Shown: piece after piece, positions 34,626 to 42,820 of the stretch
How the letters are laid out: every line of letters starts with the position of its first letter
Numbering within the stretch: the first letter of the stretch is position 1
Assembly (NCBI RefSeq): GCF_008087625.1
Contig: NZ_CP042997.1
Span: 9,300,001 to 9,364,000 of the forward strand
Reading direction: 5' to 3'
DNA: 64,000 nucleotides
Origin: Aquisphaera giovannonii
GTDB lineage: Bacteria > Planctomycetota > Planctomycetia > Isosphaerales > Isosphaeraceae
Program-made: the position numbers and the translations under genes
Notes under the pieces: model-generated
Told to the model about the DNA's origin: nothing
The model's database searches: none
What the model saw: the letters and a program-made list of their open reading frames with translations, nothing else

Positions 34626-35183
34626 ATGGCCACCGACCTCGCCGCCGCTCCGATCTTGCTGGAGCTGGACGACGCGACCTGGAGCAAGCAGATCGACCGG
34701 GCCGCCGCCTGGCTGGGCGACGCGCTGACGGTCCAGGAGAAGTTCCGGAAGCTCGCCGAGGACACCGCCGCGAGCCTGAAGGAGCCACACATCAAGAAAT
34801 ACATCCAGGACATCGCCCGGCATGCGGCGGCCCACGAGGAGCTCGTCCGGGGCCTGGCCCGCGCGATCGGCCGGGAGCCGTCCGGCGGGCGGTCGCTGGC
34901 CGGCTCGGTGCTGGCGAAGGGGGCGGAGCTCGTGGCCGACGTCGTGGGCCTGGCCGGCGGGGCGAGGGGGAACTGGAAGGACCTCCGCCAGCTCCTGCTG
35001 GCCAGCCAGGACGCGATGGGCGCCTTCGCCATCGCGGAGCAGCTCGGCTACGCGCTCGGCCTGCCGAAGCTGTCCGACCCCGCCTTCCGGGCGGCGGCCG
35101 AGAAGACCAGGGACCATCTCGTGATCCAGGAGTTCGTCCTCGAGATGGCCCCCGCCTCCATCCTCCTGCACCAGGACGCCTGA
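34626..35183 (+). CDS. Ferritin-like helical-bundle protein (unassigned)
   Basis: This 185-residue protein is predicted almost entirely helical, with AAWLGDALTVQEKFRKLAEDTAASL, ARHAAAHEELVRGLARAIG and MGAFAIAEQLGYALGLP arranged as a four-helix bundle. The AHEE and EQLG patches recall DUF892/ferritin-like proteins, but the paired ExxH metal ligands are not obvious, so metal binding is uncertain. ATG 34626 is preceded by AAAGGA. Only three bases separate its stop from the following haloacid-dehalogenase start, so the two were built as one operon. Confidence 0.65.
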   Translation: MATDLAAAPILLELDDATWSKQIDRAAAWLGDALTVQEKFRKLAEDTAASLKEPHIKKYIQDIARHAAAHEELVRGLARAIGREPSGGRSLAGSVLAKGAELVADVVGLAGGARGNWKDLRQLLLASQDAMGAFAIAEQLGYALGLPKLSDPAFRAAAEKTRDHLVIQEFVLEMAPASILLHQDA

Positions 35184-35186
35184 CCC

Positions 35187-35874
35187 ATGCCCGTGCCCTC
35201 ACGCCCCTCGGCCGTCGCCTTCGACGTGATCGGCACGCCCTTCCCGCTGGACCCGCTCCGCGGGCCGCTCGTCGAGCTCGGCCTGCCGCCGCAGGCGCTC
35301 GAGGTCTGGTACGCCCGCACCCTGCGCGACGGCTTCGGGATCGCGGCCGCCGGGACCTTACGCCCGTTCGCGGAGGTGGCGGCGTGCACGCTGGCCGGGC
35401 TCCTCGCCGAGCACGGCCGCGAGGCCCAGGAGCCGGGCATCCCCGCGGTCCTGAAGAGGCCCTCGCACCTGCCCGCGCGGCCCGACGTCGGCTCCGCCAT
35501 GGCGGAGCTGGGCCCGTCCGGGATCCGGATCTTCGCGCTCACGAATGGAGGCGAGCCGCGCGCAGTCGCTGCTGGGGGGCTCCGGCCTGGGCGGGTTCGT
35601 CGAGCGGATCGTCTCGATCGACGAGGTCCGGGCCTGGAAGCCCCGCCCCGAGGTCTATCGCCACGCCGCCGACCTCGCCGGCCTGGCCCCGTCCTGCCTG
35701 GCCCTGATCGCCGCGCACGCCCGAGACTGCCACGGTGCGTCGCGGGCCCGCCTCGCAACCGGCTGGGTCAGCCGCCCCGAGCTCCGCCTCAATCCGGCCC
35801 TCAGCCAGCCGGACGTCCGGGGCGTGGCCCTCTCCCGTGTGGACGAGGCCCTCATCAGGCTCCCCCGCGACTGA
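35187..35874 (+). pseudogene. Frameshifted type II haloacid dehalogenase
   Basis: The first part (frame of 35187) carries the HAD nucleophile motif AFDVIGTPF (Asp13) and the cap region, and reaches IFALTNGGE, where the second HAD motif should be followed by a helix. The continuation RAQSLLGGSGL, IVSIDEVRAWKPRPEVYRHAA (with the motif III lysine) and HARDCHGASRARLATGWV is in the +1 frame. Skipping one base near 35547-35551 joins them smoothly, so a single-base insertion is likely. The intact protein would be about 229 residues and would hydrolyse a small halo- or phospho-compound. Otherwise it is a decayed gene or a sequencing error. Confidence 0.8.
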
Positions 35875-35951
35875 TCGAGCGAGGGTCAGGTGAGGCACTG
35901 TCGTGCGACGACCTCCTCGACGGGCAGCCGCCGGCCCGCCGGACTCCAAAT

Positions 35952-35998
35952 AGACGTGTCCTCATATTTAATTTATATTATGAGTATACAAATCATAT
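35952..35998. other. AT-rich island between convergent genes
   Basis: About 45 bases here are mostly A and T (for example ATATTTAATTTATATTATG), against a background that is overwhelmingly GC. It lies in the 233-bp gap between the dehalogenase stop and the kinase-gene stop. It could aid transcription termination on both sides or mark foreign DNA. No gene is seen. Confidence 0.5.
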
Positions 35999-36107
35999 CC
36001 CAACCCCGGGAACTCGGCCGCGCCGTGGCGGCCATCCTCGCCCGAGTCAGGAGTCGGCACCTGCTCGCCGCCCCGAGAGATTCGCGGCCGGCGCCCCGAT
36101 CCGGACA

Positions 36108-39100
36108 TCAGACGCCGCCTTCCCCATCCCGGCCCGCGACTTCGCGGAGCAGGCCGTCCACCTCGGACCAGAACGCCCGCCACGAGGCCCGTTCCTCGTC
36201 GGGAAGTGCGGGCACCGCCGCCTTATCCCGCACGGCGGTCAGGTCCGGGTCCTCCTTCCAGTAGCGAAGCGCGTCGTCGACCGTCGACTTCGCGTTCGGC
36301 TCCGGGCCTGTGGCGACCACCTTCCAGGCTTTCAGCTCGAGTCTGAGCCAGTCGTACGCCCTCGCACGCAGTGCCGCCCGGTCGGCCCCGCCCGGCACGT
36401 CGGTGGCGGCACGGAGGGCCGCGCACGCCGCGTTGTACCGATATTGGGGTCCCCGATCGGCGCCGAGCTCCGGGTCGAGTCGGAGCGCGTCCCCGTAGAA
36501 ATCCGCCGCGTCGACGAAGCGCTTCAGATCGTAGCACAGCTCACCCAGGAGGAGGCGTTCGGCATTATCCCGCGGGTGCTCCGCCCCACTGAGCAGGGCG
36601 GGGAGCCGGCCCTCCAGCCCCGTCAGCGCCTCACACGCCTTGACCCAGCGTGCCGACGGATAGGGCCAGTCCGGACGGGCCGACCCTTGGGCGTGCCCGA
36701 TTCGGAGTTCCTCCAGCGCCTCGCGGAAGCGGCCCTCGAGGCGGAGCAACTGCCCGAGGTTGCAATGCGCCTCGGCGAATGCCGGCTGGAGCTTGATGGC
36801 CTCCCGATAGTACTTCTCGGCGCCGACCGATTGGCCGCGGCGCGCGAGCAGGTCGGCGAGGTCGAATCGTGATCCGGCATCCTTCGGGTCGAGGCGGACG
36901 GCCTCGGCGAGCTCGCGCTCCGCCTCCTCGAGACGCCCGAGGGCTTTGAGGGTCTGTCCAAGGCCCTGACGCGCCTCGGAAAGGCCCGGGGCCAAATCGG
37001 CGGCCCTCCGGTACATCGCCTCCGCCTCCCCGACGCTGCCCCGCTTCTGCATGAGACTCGCAAGGTTCGAGTAGGCCCCGGCGAGCCCGGGATCGCGCTC
37101 GATCGCGGCGTGGTACGAGGCCTCCGCGTCGGCCGTGCTGCCCTGCGCGTTGAGGCCGTTGCCTAGATTGACGTGCGCCTTGGCATCCCCCGGATCCAGC
37201 CCGACGGCGATGCGAAGGTGTTTGACGGCCTCGTCGACACGCCGGTTCGCCAGGAGCAGGAGCCCCAGAGCGGACTGGGCGGAGGCGGACTTCGGGCGGT
37301 GGCGGATCGCCTCGCGATAGGATGCCTCCGCCTCGGCGAGCCGGTTTAGATCCTCCAGCAGGTACCCCAGGTTGAAATGGGCCTCGCCATACTCGGGCTG
37401 GAGGTGGATCGCTGCGCGGTACTCGGACTCTGCTTCCTTGGTCCGTCCCGCCCGCGCCAGGGCATTGCCCAGGTTCAGCCGGACCCCCGGGCTCGTCGGC
37501 CTGAGCGACCGCGCCGCCGTCAGATATCGCACCGCCTCGTCCGGCCGCGGGGGGTCCGCGTGGAGCAGTGCGACTCCCAGCTCGTGATTCAACCAGAAGT
37601 CGCCCGGCCCCCGGGCGATGGCCTCCTCCAGCAATGGGGCTGCCAGGGGGCGCCGGCCGAAGCCCTGGAGGGCTTGCGCGACGAGTCGCATGCCGGAGAC
37701 GGGGATTCGGCCGGCGCCCTCCGCACGAACCAGGGCGATCAGGGCCTCGGCGTCGCGGCCCCGGATGCATCGGCGGACGTCGTTGCACGCCGGGTCGATC
37801 GCCTCGGCGACGGCGATGAGGTCGGCGTGGAACGGCGCGTCGGCCGACTCGATCTCCCAGTCGTCGAGGGCCGCCGCGATGTCCTGCGCGTGCCCCGCCC
37901 CCTGCAAGAGGGCGATGATCTCGGCGACGGGCGTCGAGCCGAACGGCACGCCGGCCTCCGCGAATGCGGCGGCGTAGCCGTCGAGCTTGGGTCCGCTGTC
38001 GAAGTGGCCATCGCGCACGGATGCCGCCTCCGCCAGCCGGGCCTCGTCGAGCCGCGCGGCCAGGCGGTGGAGCCGCCACCCCCGCTGGGCGACGGCGGCC
38101 ATCGCGTCGACCTGGCGTGCCAGGTCTCGACGGGTCGGCACGCGACGCGCGACGTGGTCCGCGCGGGCGGCGGCCTCCCTGGCGCGATCCCAGGCGAAGC
38201 CCTCCCCCGGCCCGCCGCGGGTCGCCTCGTCGAAGCGGGCCTGGGCCAGGGCCACCGCCTCGCGCACGTCGGCCTCGTCGCGCCTCGCCCGACGATCGGC
38301 CGCCACGAGCGCCCCGCCGCCCGTCGCGATCGCGACCAGGGCGGCGGCCATCGCCGCGTAGGCCATCCGCCGACGCCGACGGTCGGCCGCCTCCCGTGCC
38401 TTCGCCGCACGCAGCTCGACCTCGGCGTCCCGACGCCGCCGATCCGAATCGCCAAGGTAGGTCGCCAGCCGGGCGCCGAACGCTTTCGCATCGGCCGGGC
38501 GGTTGGCCGGCTCGGGGTCGATGCTCTCGAAGGCCAGCGCGATCAGCCGGGCCTCCTCCGCCTCGCCGGCCGCCTCGGCCGCGACGCGGAGCTCGAGGAG
38601 CCGGCCGCGGGCGTCGCCCACCAGCGCGAGGCCGAAGCCCGACTCGGCCGCCTGGCGGAGCAGGTCCTGCGGCGATCTGAAGGCGTAGGCCGGCCGGCCG
38701 GTGAGGATCCGGCACAGGATGGAGCCCAGGGCGAAGACGTCGGCCGGCGTGTGGGCGGGCCGGCCGAGGAGGACCTCGGGCGCCATGAACCCCGGCGTCC
38801 CGCCCGCGGCCTTCTGGGCGCGGGCCGGGTGGCCCTGACCCGGCCCGGCTCCCCCGCCGGCGACGGCCTCGTTCACGTCCCTGGCCAGGCCCCAGTCCAT
38901 GACCTGGACCAGGTCGTCGCGGGGGTCCACCATCACGTTCTTCGTCGAAAGGTCGAGGTGGACGATCCCCTGCTCGTGGGCGTGGGCCACCCCCTGACTC
39001 ACCCGCTCCAGGATGCGCAGGAGGCGAGGGCGGTCCTCTCCCGAGCCCTGGAGATCCTTCAGCAGGGCCTCGAGGGTCTGGCCCTCCACCAACTTCATGG

Positions 39101-39518
39101 TGAAGAATGGGCCGAGCTCGGAGTTCGCGACCAGCTCGTATACCGGCGGGATCGCCGGATGCTGGAGCCGGCTCTTGATGCGGGCCTCGTCGAGGAACCG
39201 CCGTTCCGCCCGGGGCTGGCCGACGAGCTCCCGCTTCATGAGCTTGACCGCCAGCTCGCGTCCGAGGTGGCGGTCGCGTCCGACGCGGACGACTCCCATG
39301 CCGCCGACGCCGAGCACGTCGAGCAGGTCGTAGCGCCCTTCGAGCGGCCCTGCTCCTGCCCGGATTTCGCCCCCGCCCGGGACAGCAGGGGCGTGACCGG
39401 TTGCCCGCTTCGGATCGTCGAGTGACTCGGACCACACGACGCCGTCCGGCCCGGAGGACTCCGGATCGATCCGGCCCTCATCGTGCGGATGCACACCGTC
39501 CATCGACTCGTCGCACAT
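36108..39518 (-). CDS. Ser/Thr protein kinase with TM and TPR repeats, unusual catalytic loop
   Basis: The protein has 1136 residues. The kinase domain (about 60-355) has VLGVGGMGVVRVGRD (glycine loop) and AVKLMK (Lys92). The catalytic loop reads HLDLSTKNVM (Asp189) instead of HRDLKPxN, and the metal-binding motif is DWG (Asp208). GTPGFMAPE closes the activation segment. One membrane segment lies at about 385-407, followed by a linker and about nine TPR units (about 640-960; for example AEYRAAIHLQPEYGEAHFNLGYLLE). TPRs probably bind a partner outside or at the membrane. ATG 39518 is chosen over a GTG at 39560. It is transcribed away from a sigma-like gene, an arrangement described for planctomycete ECF-kinase pairs. 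Confidence 0.9.
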   Translation of the reverse strand: MCDESMDGVHPHDEGRIDPESSGPDGVVWSESLDDPKRATGHAPAVPGGGEIRAGAGPLEGRYDLLDVLGVGGMGVVRVGRDRHLGRELAVKLMKRELVGQPRAERRFLDEARIKSRLQHPAIPPVYELVANSELGPFFTMKLVEGQTLEALLKDLQGSGEDRPRLLRILERVSQGVAHAHEQGIVHLDLSTKNVMVDPRDDLVQVMDWGLARDVNEAVAGGGAGPGQGHPARAQKAAGGTPGFMAPEVLLGRPAHTPADVFALGSILCRILTGRPAYAFRSPQDLLRQAAESGFGLALVGDARGRLLELRVAAEAAGEAEEARLIALAFESIDPEPANRPADAKAFGARLATYLGDSDRRRRDAEVELRAAKAREAADRRRRRMAYAAMAAALVAIATGGGALVAADRRARRDEADVREAVALAQARFDEATRGGPGEGFAWDRAREAAARADHVARRVPTRRDLARQVDAMAAVAQRGWRLHRLAARLDEARLAEAASVRDGHFDSGPKLDGYAAAFAEAGVPFGSTPVAEIIALLQGAGHAQDIAAALDDWEIESADAPFHADLIAVAEAIDPACNDVRRCIRGRDAEALIALVRAEGAGRIPVSGMRLVAQALQGFGRRPLAAPLLEEAIARGPGDFWLNHELGVALLHADPPRPDEAVRYLTAARSLRPTSPGVRLNLGNALARAGRTKEAESEYRAAIHLQPEYGEAHFNLGYLLEDLNRLAEAEASYREAIRHRPKSASAQSALGLLLLANRRVDEAVKHLRIAVGLDPGDAKAHVNLGNGLNAQGSTADAEASYHAAIERDPGLAGAYSNLASLMQKRGSVGEAEAMYRRAADLAPGLSEARQGLGQTLKALGRLEEAERELAEAVRLDPKDAGSRFDLADLLARRGQSVGAEKYYREAIKLQPAFAEAHCNLGQLLRLEGRFREALEELRIGHAQGSARPDWPYPSARWVKACEALTGLEGRLPALLSGAEHPRDNAERLLLGELCYDLKRFVDAADFYGDALRLDPELGADRGPQYRYNAACAALRAATDVPGGADRAALRARAYDWLRLELKAWKVVATGPEPNAKSTVDDALRYWKEDPDLTAVRDKAAVPALPDEERASWRAFWSEVDGLLREVAGRDGEGGV

Positions 39519-39668
39519 ACTCGGCGCCCCCCGGGAGGCAATCGTTGCCCGTCCCCCCACTACACCGGGGGGAGCGCTGCATGTCCATCCTCCCCTCGTC
39601 GAGGATCACCGGGCCAGATCACCGGCCCCGGCCGTCGGCCGAAAAAAATCCCTGTAGCGGCGCAAGGA

Positions 39669-39697
39669 TTGGCACCTCGCCTCATTCTCCTTATAGA
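39669..39697 (+). promoter_or_regulatory. Sigma70-like promoter for the sigma-factor gene
   Basis: TTGGCA (39669-39674), a 17-base spacer and TATAGA (39692-39697) make a good housekeeping-type promoter. A transcript starting near 39704 would have a short leader to the ATG at 39733, which has a GGAG site at 39720-39723. It sits in the 214-bp gap between the divergent kinase and sigma genes. The match is to the general bacterial consensus; planctomycete promoters are less well defined. Confidence 0.45.
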
Positions 39698-39732
39698 GAG
39701 AGCGAGAAAGGCCTCCACCGGAGAATCCCAAC

Positions 39733-41010
39733 ATGGCCCTACCGCTGACCGTCGATCTGGAACGCGATCGCGATAACCTGGACGCCGCCTACCTCCAGCC
39801 CGTCCGGATCTACCTAAAGCGCAAATTCCAGTTGAAGGACGACGAGATCGACGAGGTGACGCAGGACTTCTTCGCCACCAAGATCCTCGACCCGGGATTC
39901 CTCGCCCGCGTCCGCCAGGCTCCGGTCCCGCGGGCGTATCTCCTCCGTTCTCTCGCAAATCACGTGTGGGACAAGCACTTCCGCGGCGAACGGTCTCGGC
40001 GGGATCGGACGATTCCACTGGGCGACCTGGAGCCCGCTGCGTCCGGGGCCCTTCAGCAGGAGTCGGACACCATTTACGCGCTCTGCGTATTGCACACGGC
40101 CCTCCAGCAGATGCGGGTGCATTGCGAGTCCAGCGGCAAGGTTCATTGGGCGCTATTCCGCGATCTGATAGTGGATGTCGCCCTGGGCAGGGCGTCGGAT
40201 CGGCCCGACGAGGAGGTTGACGCGTCCCGAACGGACGGCGACCGCGGCCGGGCGGTGCGAGGCCGGCCGGCTCGCACCCGGGAGCAGATCGCCGAGGATT
40301 ATGCTCGAAAACACCCCGGCATGCCGTGGAGCGCCGAATCAATCTCCTGGCGCCTCGCGAGGGCCCGGCTGATGTTCGTCGAGCTGATCAAGCAGTTGAT
40401 TCCGCCGGCGCTGGGCGAAGGCTTGACGGCCGACGACCGCTACGACGAATGGCTGGACCTGCTGCAGGGGGTGCTCGTTGGCCGGTCCGAGTTGCTGCCG
40501 CTCGCCTTCCGCGTGACGCCCCATCCGCAGGGCGGCACCGACGTCGATTCGATGAATCTCGTCGGCACGTCACAGGCGCCGGAGCTCACCGAGGACGAGC
40601 TGCGCGTCCTGATGGACTTTCGCCTGGCGCTGCCTCTGGAGGCATTTCTGGGCGAGATCGCCCCCCGCCGCGAGTGGACCGACACCCGGGGGCGTGACCT
40701 CACCCTCCGCGCCCTGGTGGAAGCCCCCCCCGCCTTGCCGCCCGACGCGTGGGTCGGGCTGCTGAATCAAATACGGTCGGCCGCGAAGGCACACCACGCC
40801 TCGCCCGATCACGGCGTCCCGGCCCAGATCTCGCGGGTCGTCTACAACCTGACCGTGGCCCTGGCGCTCGTCCGCTGCGACAGCCGGATCGCCCGGCTCC
40901 GCGACGACCAACTCCGGGGTAACTTCCGCCAGATGCTCGCCTATCCCTGGCTCACGCCCAGCCTCCGCCCCGTGTTCGAGGCCGCCCTCCACCGCCTGGA
41001 CGGCCGCTGA
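39733..41010 (+). CDS. Sigma-70-family factor-like protein divergent from kinase
   Basis: This 425-residue protein has an N-terminal sigma region 2-like block: LKRKFQLKDDEIDEVTQDFF, then PRAYLLRSLANHVWDKHFR. Its layout resembles the planctomycete ECF factors linked to Ser/Thr kinases. The middle and C-terminal part (about 190-425) is a long extension with RTREQIAEDYARKHPGMPWSAESISWRLARARLMF, a possible region 4 helix-turn-helix near residues 190-225, followed by a helical domain unlike ordinary ECF proteins. With the divergent kinase-TPR gene it is likely to form a signalling pair in which the kinase controls the sigma factor (inference from gene order). Confidence 0.7.
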   Translation: MALPLTVDLERDRDNLDAAYLQPVRIYLKRKFQLKDDEIDEVTQDFFATKILDPGFLARVRQAPVPRAYLLRSLANHVWDKHFRGERSRRDRTIPLGDLEPAASGALQQESDTIYALCVLHTALQQMRVHCESSGKVHWALFRDLIVDVALGRASDRPDEEVDASRTDGDRGRAVRGRPARTREQIAEDYARKHPGMPWSAESISWRLARARLMFVELIKQLIPPALGEGLTADDRYDEWLDLLQGVLVGRSELLPLAFRVTPHPQGGTDVDSMNLVGTSQAPELTEDELRVLMDFRLALPLEAFLGEIAPRREWTDTRGRDLTLRALVEAPPALPPDAWVGLLNQIRSAAKAHHASPDHGVPAQISRVVYNLTVALALVRCDSRIARLRDDQLRGNFRQMLAYPWLTPSLRPVFEAALHRLDGR

Positions 41011-41183
41011 ACCGCTGCGTCCCGCCGGGATCCTGACTTACGTCACCCTGGACCGAACTCAGGAAAGCCAAGGGTGCGCCCGGCCTTCGCCCCATCGATC
41101 GAGTGTCGGGTCCGCCGCCGGACTCGGCGCGCATTGACTCGTCCCGCCCGCACGGCCTCATCCCGCACGGATGTGGGTTTTCT

Positions 41184-41216
41184 TTGACGGTTTTAAAACC
41201 TGGGCGCATTGAGAAA
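41184..41216 (+). promoter_or_regulatory. Possible promoter with embedded 12-bp palindrome
   Basis: TTGACG (41184-41189) is followed after about 17 bases by CATTGA, and the spacer holds the perfect palindrome GGTTTTAAAACC (41189-41200). The palindrome stands out in this GC-rich DNA and could be an operator for the secreted-protein gene that starts at 41309. The -10 match is weak, so this is only a candidate. Confidence 0.3.
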
Positions 41217-41308
41217 CCTCCTCCGGTCGAGGCCGGAGACGCCCGGCGGTGCCGGGTGGCCGGGGAGGGATGCGCCTCGTCCCTGTCCCCCGAATGGAGG
41301 ATCCCCCG

Positions 41309-41677
41309 ATGCGTCGCCTCACCTTCCTTCTCGCCCTCGTGCTCTTCGCCGGCAGCGCCTCACGGGCGTCCGCCCAGGTGGAGAACGCCATCCGTCAAGC
41401 GGGCGACAACCAGATCGTCCGCCTACCGGGCCAGTTCACGCTCCAAGGCCAGCCCTCGGACGTGGCCCTCGTCCAGTTCGCCGATGGCACCATCTTCGCG
41501 GCCGATTCGCTGTACAACCTGCTGTTCTCGCCGTTCGTCACCGAGGCTTACTGGGCCTCGAATGGCGACCTGGTGGTCCGCGTCGCCTTCTGGAATCCCG
41601 AACCCCGTTTCAACGGCGGGACGGTCTCTCTGTGGCGTGGCGCCTGGCTGATCGATCGCGACCGGATTCGCCTGTAA
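41309..41677 (+). CDS. Small secreted protein of unknown function
   Basis: The product has 122 residues. A clear signal peptide (about 1-22, ending SRASAQ) precedes a mature part of about 100 residues rich in beta strands, with LPGQFTLQGQPSDVALVQFADG and AYWASNGDLVVRVAFWNPEP. No known motif is visible. ATG 41309 has a GGAGG site nine bases upstream and is preferred over an earlier in-frame start at 41249. It is probably periplasmic or outer-surface and forms a single-gene unit between a possible promoter (41184) and a long palindrome (41747). Confidence 0.75.
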   Translation: MRRLTFLLALVLFAGSASRASAQVENAIRQAGDNQIVRLPGQFTLQGQPSDVALVQFADGTIFAADSLYNLLFSPFVTEAYWASNGDLVVRVAFWNPEPRFNGGTVSLWRGAWLIDRDRIRL

Positions 41678-42270
41678 TAGCAGCCAACCGAATTGCACGA
41701 ACGGACACGCTGCACCAAGACGGCCCGCGACCACACCATGCCGTGCGGCCCGCCCCTCCGGCCGGAGGGGCGGGCCTTGCCACGCGCCTGAGCCGGAATA
41801 CGGGCGGGTGGCCGAGGCCTCGTCTGCGAGGCCCCAGTCGGCTTTGCGGGCCGCCCCGACGGTCGCCCGGCTCCATGGGCCGGTCTTGCCGGAGCTAGTG
41901 CCTCGACCTCCGGGCACGCCCGCCAACGCTCCAATGCATGACAACTCTCCCCGTCGTGTATCACCAGCCGCTCAGGGCCTGGTTGCAACCGACGGATCGC
42001 TGGGCCCTGGAGGCCGTTGCGCTGTGGTGGAACGAAAAGCCCCGGCGGCCCGGTCGAATCCGCCCGCGGGGCGGAATCCGGCTGACACCGGGCTCCTCAG
42101 GGCTTGAGGCCGGCCCCGACTCCCTCGTCACTCCCGAGGACCGGGCCGCCGAGGTGTCCGGAGGGACGGCCCCGACGGGGCAGTCTCCGGGACGGAGCCA
42201 GGCGAGCGCGAGATCCGGGGGACGGCCGACGCCGGTCGTGCCCCTTTACGCCGCGCGACAGCCCCGCACG
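41678..42270. other. Gene-poor gap
   Basis: In 593 bp between the stops of convergent genes, no coding frame looks real. Open frames here are antisense or low-complexity. The only clear structure is the palindrome described separately. Confidence 0.5.
41747..41776. terminator. Perfect 30-bp GC palindrome
   Basis: The 30-base stretch is exactly its own reverse complement (left half GGCCCGCCCCTCCGG). It lies 70 bases past the stop of the small secreted-protein gene. As RNA it would form a 14-bp stem with almost no loop. It lacks a U-tract, so terminator function is probable but not certain. Confidence 0.5.
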
Positions 42271-42699
42271 CTAGGCGATCCACCCCCGGGCCAGGGCCCT
42301 GCGGGCCAGGAGGGCCAGGGCGATGGCGACGAGGAGGACCGCCCCCTGGATGGCGACGACGGCCGGGCCCGCGAGCGAGAGGCCCCCGGCCAGGACGAAC
42401 AGGCCGAAGTCCTGCACGATCAGGCCGGCCAGGGAGATGGCGAGCAGCGGATAGGCCCACCGCTTGCGGAGTGCGAGGCCCAGGGAGCCGAGGGCGCCCC
42501 CGAGGACCGCGGCGGCCGTGGCGGCCAGCGCCCAGGCGGGCCGGGCCTCGTAGAGCGCCCGTTGCGCCGGCGCCATCTTCGCGACCTCCTCGGGCCCCAC
42601 GAGGGCGTCGGCCAGGCAGGCGGCGCAGCCCAGCAGGTTCCAGAGCAAGGCGACGATCGCGACCGGGACGAGCCACCTTGGCGAACGGCCCATCGACAT
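42271..42699 (-). CDS. Small four-TM membrane protein
   Basis: This 142-residue protein has four predicted membrane spans (about 9-31, 54-78, 83-103 and 112-132). The motif LLWNLLGCAACLADALVGP, then MAPAQRALYEARPAWALAATA and KRWAYPLLAISL are typical of an uncharacterised bacterial family sometimes labelled sugar transporter. No transport evidence exists. ATG 42699 has GGGAGGGGG just upstream. It follows the AsmA-like gene by about 120 bases on the same strand and may share its transcript. Confidence 0.75.
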   Translation of the reverse strand: MSMGRSPRWLVPVAIVALLWNLLGCAACLADALVGPEEVAKMAPAQRALYEARPAWALAATAAAVLGGALGSLGLALRKRWAYPLLAISLAGLIVQDFGLFVLAGGLSLAGPAVVAIQGAVLLVAIALALLARRALARGWIA

Positions 42700-42820
42700 A
42701 TCCCCCTCCCGCCGGCCCGGCGGCCGGCCGCCCATGGCCGAGGCGCGGCGGCCCCTGCGCCGCATCGCCCAAGCATAACACGCGGATCGCCGAGGGGCCG
42801 GGCCGGCCGCGGGGCGAGGC

